Of a DNA stretch of 64,000 nucleotides, positions 1-7,521 are shown in pieces. The DNA lies in contig UNRJ01000001.1 in the NCBI GenBank assembly GCA_900537125.1, positions 310,001 through 374,000 of the forward strand, in the 5' to 3' direction. The DNA comes from Rhodobacteraceae bacterium Alg238-R152 (GTDB taxonomy: Bacteria > Pseudomonadota > Alphaproteobacteria > Rhodobacterales > Rhodobacteraceae). The number at the start of each line of letters is the position of its first letter. Positions within the stretch are counted from its first letter, which is position 1. The notes beneath the pieces were generated by a model. That model did no database searches. It was not told where the DNA came from and was given only the letters and a program-made list of their open reading frames with translations. The position numbers and the translations under genes are program-made.

Positions 1-777
1 TTGACCCTGACGCGCAATGCGCAGCCCGCGCTGATGACAACGTCGCTGGCAGCAATGAAAGCACTGGAAGCGGAAGGCGTGACCATTGAGGCCGCAGCCT
101 GCGTCGCCGGGCATTCGCTTGGCGAATACTCTGCACTGGCGGCGGCTGGGGCACTGAGTATTGCGGATGCGGCGCGCTTACTGCGCACCCGTGGCGAAGC
201 GATGCAGGCAGCGGTGCCTGTGGGCGTCGGTGCGATGGCGGCCATTCTGGGCCTGGATTTTGCTGCCGTGCAAGAGGTTGCCGAAGAGGCAGCACAGGGC
301 GACGTCTGTCAGGCCGCCAACGACAATGACCCAACCCAGGTTGTGGTGTCCGGTCACAAAGCGGCTGTGGAACGGGCGGCGGAGATTGCCAAAGCCAAAG
401 GCGCTCGCCGTGCCGTGATGTTGCCGGTGAGTGCGCCTTTCCACTGTGCGTTGATGCAGCCTGCAGCTGATGTCATGGAAACTGCCCTGGCGGGGGTGGA
501 CATCGCCAAGCCGGCGGTACCGGTTGTGGCCAATGTCATCGCTGAGGGACTGAATGACCCAAGCGAAATCCGCAAGCTTTTGGTGGCGCAGGTGACCGGG
601 TCGGTGCGTTGGCGCGAATCGGTGCTGCACATGGGCACGCATGACATTACGGAATTCTGGGAAATTGGTGCGGGTAAGGCGTTGTCCGGCATGATCCGCA
701 AGATTGATCGTGGAAACGCGGTGCGGGCCGTTGGTACGCCAGAGGATGTGAAGGCGGCGGTGGAGAGCATGTCTTGA
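1..777 (+). CDS. fabD: Malonyl-CoA:ACP transacylase FabD (5' end cut off)
   Basis: FabD moves malonyl from CoA to acyl carrier protein in the cytoplasm, supplying the extender unit of type II fatty-acid synthesis. The visible 258 residues hold the nucleophile elbow GHSLG (37-41, Ser39) and the catalytic-His segment SAPFHCALM (His148). The family usually has about 310 residues with the serine near 92, so roughly 50 N-terminal residues lie outside the window; the TTG at position 1 is simply the first in-frame codon. It overlaps the next gene by 4 nt (TTGA) and leads the fab group. The call is secure; only the start is missing. Confidence 0.95.
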   Translation: MTLTRNAQPALMTTSLAAMKALEAEGVTIEAAACVAGHSLGEYSALAAAGALSIADAARLLRTRGEAMQAAVPVGVGAMAAILGLDFAAVQEVAEEAAQGDVCQAANDNDPTQVVVSGHKAAVERAAEIAKAKGARRAVMLPVSAPFHCALMQPAADVMETALAGVDIAKPAVPVVANVIAEGLNDPSEIRKLLVAQVTGSVRWRESVLHMGTHDITEFWEIGAGKALSGMIRKIDRGNAVRAVGTPEDVKAAVESMS

Positions 778-1382
778 ACCGACGCTTTGTTGCAGTTTGC
801 GGTGTCGCGGCCCTTGGTGTGGCGGCGCTTGCGGGCTGTGTGCAATTGGAGGTGGCGTATCTCAATGCCACCGACACCATTGAGTTTGAAGCGGACGGCG
901 GCGATCTGTTGGTGAATGGCACGCTCAACAGCCGCAGTCTGGTGGCGTTTGAGCAGGCCATTTCCGAAAATCCAAATGTGACACGTTTGGTGTTGTTGGA
1001 AATTCCGGGTTCAGTTGATGATGAGGTCAATCTGAAATTGGGCCATCGCGTGCGGGACTTGGGGTTGGATACCCATGTGACGGCGGAGAGTGAGATTCAT
1101 TCCGGTGGATCGGATCTGTTTTTGGCTGGTGTGGAGCGCAGCATGGAAGACGGTGCGATCATCGGCGTTCATAGCTGGGCTGTCGGAAATCTGCAGGGGC
1201 GTGATCTGCCTAAAACGGATCCGGAGCATGAAGCTTATGTGAGTTACACCAAGCGGATGCTGGGTAGCGATGCGTTTTATTGGTTCACGCTTGAGGCGGC
1301 GCCGGTGCAGGAAACCCATGTGATGACCGCCGCTGAAATTGAAAAATACGGGCTTTTGACGCAGCCTGTTGTGAAAAACTGA
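774..1382 (+). CDS. Putative lipoprotein with ClpP/crotonase-like fold
   Basis: This 202-residue protein starts with a short basic stretch and a hydrophobic helix ending in the lipobox LAGC (Cys22), so it is probably a lipoprotein facing the periplasm. The rest (roughly LVLLEIPGS at 72-80, LAGVERSMEDGA, IGVHSW at 130-135) resembles periplasmic ClpP-fold proteins of the COG3904 type. The usual Ser-containing segment is here IHSGGSDLF (109-116), so Ser110 or Ser113 with His133 might be catalytic; that is inference. The start is TTG, overlapping the fabD stop by 4 nt, which argues for translational coupling. Its function in the fatty-acid operon is unknown. Confidence 0.75.
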   Translation: MNRRFVAVCGVAALGVAALAGCVQLEVAYLNATDTIEFEADGGDLLVNGTLNSRSLVAFEQAISENPNVTRLVLLEIPGSVDDEVNLKLGHRVRDLGLDTHVTAESEIHSGGSDLFLAGVERSMEDGAIIGVHSWAVGNLQGRDLPKTDPEHEAYVSYTKRMLGSDAFYWFTLEAAPVQETHVMTAAEIEKYGLLTQPVVKN

Positions 1383-1393
1383 GAGAGACAAAT

Positions 1394-2131
1394 ATGTTTG
1401 ATCTGACTGGAAAAACCGCACTGGTCACCGGTGCATCGGGTGGCATTGGCGGCGCGATTGCCAAAGCTCTGCATGCTGCGGGCGCAACTGTGGGCCTGTC
1501 TGGCACACGTGTTGAGCCGCTTGAGGCATTGGCGGCCGAATTGGGCGAACGCGCGCATGTGTTGCCGTGTAACCTGAGCGACGGTGAAGCGGTGGATGCG
1601 CTGCCAAAGCAAGCCATTGCCGCTATGGGGAGCGTCGACATTCTGGTGAACAACGCCGGTATCACGCGGGACCAGATTTTCATGCGCATGAGCGACGACG
1701 AGTGGCAGAGCGTCATTGACGTGAACCTGACCAGCGCGATGCGCTTGTGTCGTGGTGTGATGCGTCCAATGATGAAATCCCGTTGGGGCCGGATCATCAA
1801 TGTAAGCTCGATTGTTGGCGCAACCGGCAACCCTGGTCAGGTAAACTATGCCGCCTCCAAGGCGGGTCTGGTCGGGATGACCAAATCGATCGCTTATGAA
1901 GTGGCGAGCCGTGGCATCACCGCTAACGCAGTTGCGCCTGGTTTCATTGCCACAGCGATGACTGACAAGCTGAACGATGATCAGAAAGAGACCATCAATA
2001 AGCAGATTCCAGCAGCGCGCATGGGCTCTTCTGAAGAGATCGCAGCAGCGGTTCTGTATCTGGCCAGCCCGGAAGCGGGTTATGTGACCGGTTCCACCTT
2101 GCATGTGAACGGTGGCATGGCCATGTTGTAA
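1394..2131 (+). CDS. fabG: 3-oxoacyl-ACP reductase FabG
   Basis: FabG is an NADPH-dependent short-chain dehydrogenase that carries out the first reduction of each fatty-acid elongation cycle. The 245-residue protein has the Rossmann glycine motif TGASGGIG (12-19), NNAG at 86-89, and the Ser138-Tyr152-Lys156 triad in the NVSS and NYAASK segments. The C terminus ending GGMAML is typical of the family. It follows the lipoprotein gene by 11 nt and is followed by a hairpin and then by acpP with its own probable promoter. Length and motifs leave no real alternative. Confidence 0.97.
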   Translation: MFDLTGKTALVTGASGGIGGAIAKALHAAGATVGLSGTRVEPLEALAAELGERAHVLPCNLSDGEAVDALPKQAIAAMGSVDILVNNAGITRDQIFMRMSDDEWQSVIDVNLTSAMRLCRGVMRPMMKSRWGRIINVSSIVGATGNPGQVNYAASKAGLVGMTKSIAYEVASRGITANAVAPGFIATAMTDKLNDDQKETINKQIPAARMGSSEEIAAAVLYLASPEAGYVTGSTLHVNGGMAML

Positions 2132-2137
2132 GCCATC

Positions 2138-2159
2138 GCGGCGTCCCATGGGGCGCCGC
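2138..2159 (+). terminator. Hairpin after fabG (weak terminator or processing site)
   Basis: GCGGCG-T-CCC and GGG-G-CGCCGC form a tight near-palindromic hairpin (one G-T wobble) 7 nt after the fabG stop. There is no T-run behind it, so it may only attenuate transcription or protect the 3' end rather than terminate fully. Confidence 0.45.
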
Positions 2160-2180
2160 AATTGTTGCCGGTGAAAGCGT

Positions 2181-2208
2181 TTGCGTTGTGAAGCGGATGT
2201 GTTATAGG
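2181..2208 (+). promoter_or_regulatory. Candidate acpP promoter
   Basis: TTGCGT (2181-2186) and TATAGG (2203-2208) are separated by 16 nt and lie about 150 nt before acpP. Transcription would then begin near 2215 and include the structured leader. The call rests on box similarity only. Confidence 0.4.
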
Positions 2209-2239
2209 CGGCGAGTATTTTCCGGGTGCCTTGAGGGGT

Positions 2240-2317
2240 GGACGGAGACCTTCCGGTGTAGCCGGAGCAAAACCGTCCCATTGTGGGGCACAAATCGAAC
2301 CTGCCCGCGCGGGCAGG
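2240..2317 (+). promoter_or_regulatory. Structured acpP leader: three consecutive hairpins
   Basis: The region between the candidate promoter and acpP folds into three stems. The first is GGACGG/CCGTCC (2240-2245 with 2273-2278) enclosing TCCGG/CCGGA (2252-2256 with 2262-2266). The second is TTGTG/CACAA (2281-2285 with 2289-2293). The third is the perfect CCTGCCC-GCGC-GGGCAGG (2300-2317). The ribosome binding site and ATG follow about 40 nt later. The density of pairing suggests a regulatory or stabilising 5' UTR for this very highly expressed gene; no known Rfam class is claimed. Confidence 0.5.
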
Positions 2318-2360
2318 AATTCAAACGGGCCAATTCGCCCAATACGAATGAGGAATTGAC

Positions 2361-2594
2361 ATGAGCGACGTCGCAGACCGCGTAAAAAAGATCGTTGTAG
2401 AGCACCTGGGTGTGGAAGAAGACAAAGTTGTTGAAGCAGCTTCCTTCATTGACGATCTGGGCGCAGACAGCCTCGACACCGTGGAACTGGTTATGGCTTT
2501 TGAAGAAGAGTTCGGCATCGAGATCCCGGACGATGCAGCCGAAACCATCCAGACCTTCGGCGACGCCGTCAAGTTCATCTCCGAAGCTTCCTAA
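2361..2594 (+). CDS. acpP: Acyl carrier protein
   Basis: The 77-residue acidic protein carries growing acyl chains on a 4'-phosphopantetheine arm through fatty-acid synthesis. The attachment serine is Ser37 in the invariant motif [10 protein letters not shown], and helix II continues with VMAFEEEFG. Length and composition are typical. The start is supported by AGGAAT 5-6 nt upstream. The gene has its own long structured leader and is closed by a strong terminator, so its high expression is probably uncoupled from fabG and fabF. Confidence 0.98.
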   Translation: MSDVADRVKKIVVEHLGVEEDKVVEAASFIDDLGADSLDTVELVMAFEEEFGIEIPDDAAETIQTFGDAVKFISEAS

Positions 2595-2632
2595 GCCGGA
2601 GATCCTGCAATTTGCAGGTGAGTGAGGATACG

Positions 2633-2666
2633 AAACGTCCGTCTCTTTGGTGAGGCGGGCGTTTTG
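2633..2666 (+). terminator. Rho-independent terminator after acpP
   Basis: A 13-bp stem with three G-T wobbles (2633-2645 with 2652-2664) and loop TTTGGT sits 39 nt after the acpP stop and ends in TTTT. It separates acpP from fabF. Confidence 0.75.
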
Positions 2667-2817
2667 CTTTGGCGGGGCGGGAGGCTGCCGCTGAGAAAGG
2701 GCCCAAAACTGAGCGCAGATGCGCGTAACGGGCCGAAGTGTGGGTTGGCCGCTCTTGCCCCTTGGGGGTGAAGCGGGGTATGAACCCGCAAAAGACTTCT
2801 GAGGAAGGGCATAGAAA

Positions 2818-4077
2818 ATGCGTCGTGTTGTTGTCACCGGGCTTGGGCTCGTTACTCCTTTGGCTTCCGGTGTGGAGGAAAGCTGGTCTCGTATTCTGGA
2901 CGGTCAGTCCGGCGCGGGCACAATCACCCGGTTTAATCCCGAGCGTGTGACCACCAAATATGCGTGCGAAGTGCCGTATGGCGATGGCACCGATGGCACC
3001 TTCAATCCAGATGACTGGATGCTGCCAAAAGAGCGCCGCAAGGTTGATGACTTTATCCTTTACGGTGCCGCAGCTTCGCAAATGGCCGTGGAAGACAGTG
3101 GCTGGATGCCCGAAGACACCGAGTCTCTTGAGCGTACCGGTGTGATGATCGGCTCCGGCATTGGCGGTTTGCAATCGATTGAACAGACCACACTGTTGAT
3201 GGCGGAAAAAGGCCCGCGTCGTGTGTCTCCTTTCTTTATTCCCGGCGCGCTGATCAACCTGATTTCAGGTCAGGTGAGCATCAAATACGGTTTTAAAGGC
3301 CCTAACCACTCGGTTGTGACCGCCTGTTCCACCGGTGCGCACGCGATTGGTGATGCGGCCCGTTTGATTGCGTCCGATGATGCAGATGTCATGGTTGCCG
3401 GTGGCGGTGAAGCGGCGATTTGCGAGATTGGCATTGCAGGCTTTAATGCCTGTAAGGCGTTGTCGACAGGGTGTGCAGATGACCCAACCAAAGCCAGCCG
3501 TCCGTATGATGCGGACCGTGACGGTTTTGTTATGGGCGAGGGCGCCGGCATTGTGGTGCTGGAAGAGTACGAGCATGCGAAAGCGCGTGGCGCGAAGATC
3601 TACGCCGAAGTGCTGGGTTACGGCCTGTCCGGCGATGCCTATCACATCACCGCGCCGTCCGAGACTGGTGAGGGTGGCGAGCGCTCTATGCGGGCTGCGC
3701 TGAAAAAGGCGGGTCTTGAGCCAAAAGACATCGACTACATCAACGCGCACGGCACCTCGACGATGGCGGACACCATCGAGTTGGGCGCAGTGGAGCGGAT
3801 GTTGGGCGAGCACGCCAGCAAAGTGACCATGTCTTCGACCAAGTCGATGACCGGTCACCTGTTAGGCGCGGCGGGTGCAATTGAAGCGATCTTCTCGATC
3901 CTCGCGATCCGTGATCAAGTCGCACCACCCACGATCAACCTCGACAACCAGGCGGTGGAAACGCAACTTGATCTGGCGCCAAACAAGAAAGTTGAGCGCG
4001 AAATCAATGTGGCCCTGTCCAACAGCTTTGGCTTTGGTGGCACCAACGCGTCTGTGATCTTCGGAAAGGTTGATTAA
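2818..4077 (+). CDS. fabF: 3-oxoacyl-ACP synthase II (FabF)
   Basis: FabF condenses malonyl-ACP with acyl-ACP, the chain-lengthening step of fatty-acid synthesis. The 419-residue protein has the thiolase-fold Cys-His-His set: Cys170 in VVTACSTGAH, His311 in INAHGTSTMADT and His347 in STKSMTGHLLG. The C-terminal NSFGFGGTNAS is typical. GAGGAAGGGC precedes the ATG. The stop codon overlaps the start of mltG (TAATG), so the two are translationally coupled. Length and motifs match family II rather than FabB or FabH. Confidence 0.97.
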   Translation: MRRVVVTGLGLVTPLASGVEESWSRILDGQSGAGTITRFNPERVTTKYACEVPYGDGTDGTFNPDDWMLPKERRKVDDFILYGAAASQMAVEDSGWMPEDTESLERTGVMIGSGIGGLQSIEQTTLLMAEKGPRRVSPFFIPGALINLISGQVSIKYGFKGPNHSVVTACSTGAHAIGDAARLIASDDADVMVAGGGEAAICEIGIAGFNACKALSTGCADDPTKASRPYDADRDGFVMGEGAGIVVLEEYEHAKARGAKIYAEVLGYGLSGDAYHITAPSETGEGGERSMRAALKKAGLEPKDIDYINAHGTSTMADTIELGAVERMLGEHASKVTMSSTKSMTGHLLGAAGAIEAIFSILAIRDQVAPPTINLDNQAVETQLDLAPNKKVEREINVALSNSFGFGGTNASVIFGKVD

Positions 4078-5228
4078 TGTGGCGTGCAGTTGCGTCTAAC
4101 GCACTTACTCTACTGATTGTGGCGCTCTTCCTATTGGGGGGCGTCATCCTTTTTGGACAATCAACCTATCGCGCCGAAGGGCCTTTGAACGAGCCTGTTT
4201 GCGTGCGGGTCCAGTCTGGTTCAAACATGAGCCGCGTGTCGCAATACCTTGAAGACAAAGAGGCAATTGCCAGCGGCATCTTGTTCCGTTTGGGCGCAGA
4301 TTACGCGGACAAAGCCGACAAGTTAAAGGCGGGTGCGTTCCTTGTGCCAGCCGGGGCGTCGATGGAAGAGATTGTCGACATCGTCACGCGCGGCGGCGCA
4401 AGCACCTGCGGTACTGAGGTGGTGTACCGCATTGGTGTGACGCGCAAAACCGTGCAGGTGCGCGAGCTTGATCCGGCAACCGGCCGATTTGTTGAAGTGG
4501 CGGCGTTTAATCCAGCGGAAGACGAAACACCGGCGGATTATACCCGTGTGCGGGGAGAGGCTGACACACGTTATCGCATTGCGGTGGCTGAGGGTGTGAC
4601 CAGCTGGCAAGTGATGGACACGCTGAATAGCATTGAGTTGTTGAAAGGTGAGATAGAGCGGCCTGAGGAGGGCAGCCTCGCGCCGGATAGCTACGAGGTG
4701 CGGGTTGGAGATACACGGCAAAGCGTGCTTGACCGGATGACGGATGCGCAGGAGATTCTTGTGGCGGCTGCTTGGGAAAGCCGGTCCACAGATGTACCAC
4801 TGCTGTCGCCCTACGAATTGTTGATCCTTGCCTCGATCATCGAGAAAGAGACCGGCGTGGCAGAAGAGCGGCGCCAGGTGGCCAGCGTGTTCACCAATCG
4901 TTTGAACCAAGGCATGCGCCTGCAAACGGACCCAACGGTGATCTACGGTGTGACCGAAGGCGTCGGCGTGCTGGGGCGTGGTTTGCGTCAAAGTGAGTTG
5001 CGGCGCGAAACTCCGTGGAACACCTATGTGATCGAAGGGCTGCCACCAACGCCCATTGCCAATCCAGGTCGTGCAAGCCTGGAGGCGGCGGCCAACCCGG
5101 ATACAACGCCCTATATCTTCTTTGTGGCGGATGGCACAGGCGGTCACGCGTTTGCCGAAACCCTTGCCGAGCATAACCAGAATGTTGCGGCATGGCGTAA
5201 GATTGAGGCGGAACGCGCCAATCAGTAA
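4077..5228 (+). CDS. mltG: Endolytic transglycosylase MltG (YceG-like)
   Basis: MltG is an inner-membrane lytic transglycosylase that cuts nascent glycan strands and so limits their length. The 383-residue protein has one N-terminal membrane helix (about 8-27), a LysM-like segment, and the YceG catalytic core ASIIEKETG (252-260, catalytic Glu256) followed by SVFTNRLNQGMRLQTDPT and the C-terminal GLPPTPIANPG. It overlaps the fabF stop by one base and ends in a strong terminator. The fabF-mltG order is common in proteobacteria. Confidence 0.95.
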   Translation: MWRAVASNALTLLIVALFLLGGVILFGQSTYRAEGPLNEPVCVRVQSGSNMSRVSQYLEDKEAIASGILFRLGADYADKADKLKAGAFLVPAGASMEEIVDIVTRGGASTCGTEVVYRIGVTRKTVQVRELDPATGRFVEVAAFNPAEDETPADYTRVRGEADTRYRIAVAEGVTSWQVMDTLNSIELLKGEIERPEEGSLAPDSYEVRVGDTRQSVLDRMTDAQEILVAAAWESRSTDVPLLSPYELLILASIIEKETGVAEERRQVASVFTNRLNQGMRLQTDPTVIYGVTEGVGVLGRGLRQSELRRETPWNTYVIEGLPPTPIANPGRASLEAAANPDTTPYIFFVADGTGGHAFAETLAEHNQNVAAWRKIEAERANQ

Positions 5229-5249
5229 GCAAATGTTTGATTGAGTCAC

Positions 5250-5282
5250 AAAACGCGGCGCTTTTTGAGCGCCGCGTTTTTG
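5250..5282. terminator. Strong bidirectional terminator after mltG
   Basis: AAAACGCGGCGC (5250-5261) pairs perfectly with GCGCCGCGTTTT (5269-5280) across a T-rich loop, with a T-run on both strands. It ends the fab/mltG transcript and can also end the small minus-strand gene at 5314-5472. Confidence 0.9.
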
Positions 5283-5313
5283 TTTGCGTTGGTGTTTGTT
5301 GGCCCACAAAGCC

Positions 5314-5472
5314 CTAGTCGGGCAGAACCTCAGTGAGGATTGTGGACGGCAATTGAAACGTTGATCTGGTGCCATCAGAAGCTGGGCCTGCCTGAACCGT
5401 GCCGAAGAAACACGCAGCGGCAAGTGACAGTCTAATGGACCAAGATGGCGTCGTTTTGGCAGAAACACGCAT
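5314..5472 (-). CDS. Small secreted peptide, 52 residues, unknown
   Basis: This short frame has several marks of a real gene. An AAGGGGAA ribosome site lies 5-6 nt before the ATG. It encodes a basic N terminus, a hydrophobic core (RLSLAAACFFGTV) and a signal-peptidase-like site VQA/GP near residue 28, leaving a mature peptide of about 24 residues ending LTEVLPD. It sits alone between the mltG terminator and the GTA control region, on the opposite strand. I do not recognise a family. It could be a small periplasmic or secreted peptide; conservation in related genomes would settle whether it is real. Confidence 0.55.
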   Translation of the reverse strand: MRVSAKTTPSWSIRLSLAAACFFGTVQAGPASDGTRSTFQLPSTILTEVLPD

Positions 5473-5608
5473 CTAAGTTCCCCTTATATAGTCCAACTTT
5501 ACCCCACCACATAAAGGTTTAGGTTTTGATAAGGGCACAAATTGGGCGGTAGAGATCCGATTTGGAAACACTGCGTTTCGGTGTGGTGCAACATCAGAGG
5601 TCTTACGG

Positions 5609-5632
5609 TTAACATATTGAAAACTATGTTAA
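5609..5632. promoter_or_regulatory. Inverted repeat in the GTA control region
   Basis: TTAACATA (5609-5616) and TATGTTAA (5625-5632) form a perfect 8-bp dyad with an 8-nt spacer. ATATTGA also occurs twice in direct orientation (5614-5620 and 5632-5638). The region is AT-rich against a GC-rich background and lies 140-165 nt before g1. It may be an operator for the regulator of the GTA cluster. TTAAC half-sites recall CtrA, but the N7 spacing of a CtrA box is absent. Confidence 0.5.
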
Positions 5633-5634
5633 TA

Positions 5635-5663
5635 TTGATGTTTTTGACAGAATTGTGTTAGAT
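5635..5663 (+). promoter_or_regulatory. Candidate promoter of the GTA cluster
   Basis: TTGATG (5635-5640) and TTAGAT (5658-5663) are 17 nt apart and directly follow the dyad. The match to consensus is modest, as expected for an activator-dependent promoter. The leader to g1 would be about 105 nt. Confidence 0.35.
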
Positions 5664-5773
5664 GCCCTTGGCTAAACCCACACGTTGGACGGGTAGTGCG
5701 ACCGGCGGGTAGAAGACCTGTCGCGTGGGGTTTGTGCGGAGGGACAACTGCGCATGAGAGGCTAAGAGCAGCA

Positions 5774-6100
5774 ATGACACAACATTTCACGCCTTCGGGT
5801 GGACGCGCACTGGATCGGGAACTGGACACGTTGCAGATGATGTTGCGACAGGTGACTGGCGAGTTGGAGCAATTGAGGTTTGCGCTGCAAAGCGATGGGC
5901 CCAAAGCAACAAAGGCCGGAGGTCGGGTTTTGGCACAGGTGCGGCAGTGCACACGACTGGCTCTTATGATGGAGAGAGACATTGACCAGCGCAACACAAA
6001 CAACAGGGAACCGGGGCATGCCCCGCTTGATCTCGATGCCGCGCGATCTGCGATCGGGCGCCGCTTGGATCGCCTCCGAGCCGCACGCGGTACAGACTGA
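5774..6100 (+). CDS. orfg1: GTA g1, small terminase-like protein
   Basis: The 108-residue product corresponds to RcGTA g1, shown to act as the small terminase subunit that assists TerL in DNA packaging. It contains a helical, coiled-coil-prone stretch (about 14-45, RELDTLQMMLRQVTGELEQL) and an Arg-rich C-terminal segment (RSAIGRRLDRLRAARGTD) that could contact TerL. I chose the ATG at 5774, giving the expected length; the frame extends upstream to 5696 without a better start. It overlaps the terminase gene by more than 80 nt, an arrangement also known in RcGTA. First gene of the cluster. Confidence 0.75.
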   Translation: MTQHFTPSGGRALDRELDTLQMMLRQVTGELEQLRFALQSDGPKATKAGGRVLAQVRQCTRLALMMERDIDQRNTNNREPGHAPLDLDAARSAIGRRLDRLRAARGTD

Positions 6101-7391
6101 GTTTTTGGACAGCCTGACGGAAGGGGAGCTCTTGGCGCTCCCCTTTTTGTTTGAGTTTTGGGCGTTGCCACATCAATTGCCTCCGGAGCGCGACTGGAAG
6201 ACTTGGGTCATCTTGGGAGGCCGTGGCGCCGGAAAGACGCGCGCGGGGGCTGAATGGGTGCGCCGTGTTGTTGAGGGAGCAAAACCGCTGGATGCGGGCC
6301 GCGTGCGGCGGGTGGCTTTGGTGGGAGAAACCATCGACCAGGTGCGTGAGGTGATGATTTTTGGAGAGAGCGGATTGATTGCCTGCGCGCCGCCGGATCG
6401 GCGGCCTGTTTGGGAAGCGGGGCGGCGGCGACTGGTCTGGCCCAATGGGGCGATGGCACAGGCGTTTTCAGCGCATGATCCGGAGAGTTTGCGCGGGCCG
6501 CAGTTTGATGCGGCTTGGGTTGATGAACTGGCAAAGTGGCGCAATGGCCAAGAAACATGGGACATGTTGCAATTTGCGCTGCGGCTTGGCGACAACCCCC
6601 AACAGGTGGTGACCACAACACCGCGTAATGTGGGGGTGCTGAAGGCACTCTTGAAGGTGGACAGTACAGTGCAAACCTCTGCGCCTACTCAGGCCAATCG
6701 CGCCAATCTTGCAGAGAGTTTTTTGGCCGAAGTGGAAGCAAGATATGCCGGCACGCGGCTTGGGCGGCAAGAGTTGGAAGGCGTGTTGCTGGAAGATGCG
6801 GAAGGGGCGCTTTGGACGCGGGCACAGCTCGACGGATTGCGATGTGGTGATTTGCTGGAATTGGATCGGATAGTGGTGGCGGTGGACCCACCGGTTACGG
6901 GCCATGCGAGCAGCGATGAATGCGGGATCGTGGTGGTTGGAGCGGTCACCAAAGGACCCGTGCAAGAGTGGTGCGCCTATGTGCTGGATGACGCAAGTGT
7001 GCGGGCCGCCACGCCAGACGGGTGGGCGCGTGTAGCGCTCACAGCGATGGAGAGTTGGGGTGCGGATCGTTTGGTTGCAGAGGTCAATCAGGGCGGCGAT
7101 CTGGTACAATCAGTGATCAACCAAGTGGACCCGCTTGTGCCCTTCAAGGCGGTGCGGGCCAGCCGGGGCAAAGCAGCCCGGGCCGAACCTGTGGCGGCAC
7201 TTTATGAGCAAGGCCGGGTGCGCCACCGCGCCGGATTGGGGGATTTGGAAGATCAGATGTGTTTGATGACAGCGCAGGGTTATGTCGGTTCTCACAGCCC
7301 GGACCGTGTGGATGCGTTGGTTTGGGCGTTGCACGAGCTGATCGTGGAGCCGTCGGCGCACTGGCGACGTCCGCAGTTGCGGGAGCTGTGA
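5982..7391 (+). CDS. orfg2: GTA g2, large terminase (ATPase/nuclease)
   Basis: TerL packages DNA into the GTA head, using an N-terminal ATPase and a C-terminal RNase-H-like nuclease. The protein shows Walker A GGRGAGKT (79-86 with the TTG start), the Walker-B-like FDAAWVDELAKW, and nuclease aspartates in VVAVDPPV and near SPDRVDALVWAL. Starts at TTG 5982, ATG 6018 or ATG 6036 are all possible; all lie inside g1. The length (about 455-469) fits terminases of this type. In GTAs this enzyme works by headful packaging without sequence preference, which is family knowledge rather than visible here. Confidence 0.92.
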   Translation: MTSATQTTGNRGMPRLISMPRDLRSGAAWIASEPHAVQTEFLDSLTEGELLALPFLFEFWALPHQLPPERDWKTWVILGGRGAGKTRAGAEWVRRVVEGAKPLDAGRVRRVALVGETIDQVREVMIFGESGLIACAPPDRRPVWEAGRRRLVWPNGAMAQAFSAHDPESLRGPQFDAAWVDELAKWRNGQETWDMLQFALRLGDNPQQVVTTTPRNVGVLKALLKVDSTVQTSAPTQANRANLAESFLAEVEARYAGTRLGRQELEGVLLEDAEGALWTRAQLDGLRCGDLLELDRIVVAVDPPVTGHASSDECGIVVVGAVTKGPVQEWCAYVLDDASVRAATPDGWARVALTAMESWGADRLVAEVNQGGDLVQSVINQVDPLVPFKAVRASRGKAARAEPVAALYEQGRVRHRAGLGDLEDQMCLMTAQGYVGSHSPDRVDALVWALHELIVEPSAHWRRPQLREL

Positions 7392-7521
7392 CGCAACAGG
7401 CAGCGCACGCACCACAAGTTTCAATTTAAGACAAATACTTCAGAACTGTGGGTGTCCAAAGCGGACAGAGTGAGACGAGCGGGCTGCAAAATGCGGCGCA
7501 GAGATCCGGGAGCGGCAAAGC

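Noticed and set aside
4323..5468. Open frame of 381 codons on the minus strand opposite mltG
   Set aside because: Most of it lies antisense to a well-recognised gene and it runs across a strong terminator; composition is Arg/His-rich as in shadow frames.
5629..5660. CtrA box before the GTA cluster
   Set aside because: TTAA half-sites are present, but no TTAA-N7-TTAA spacing exists; the two halves of the dyad are 16 nt apart.
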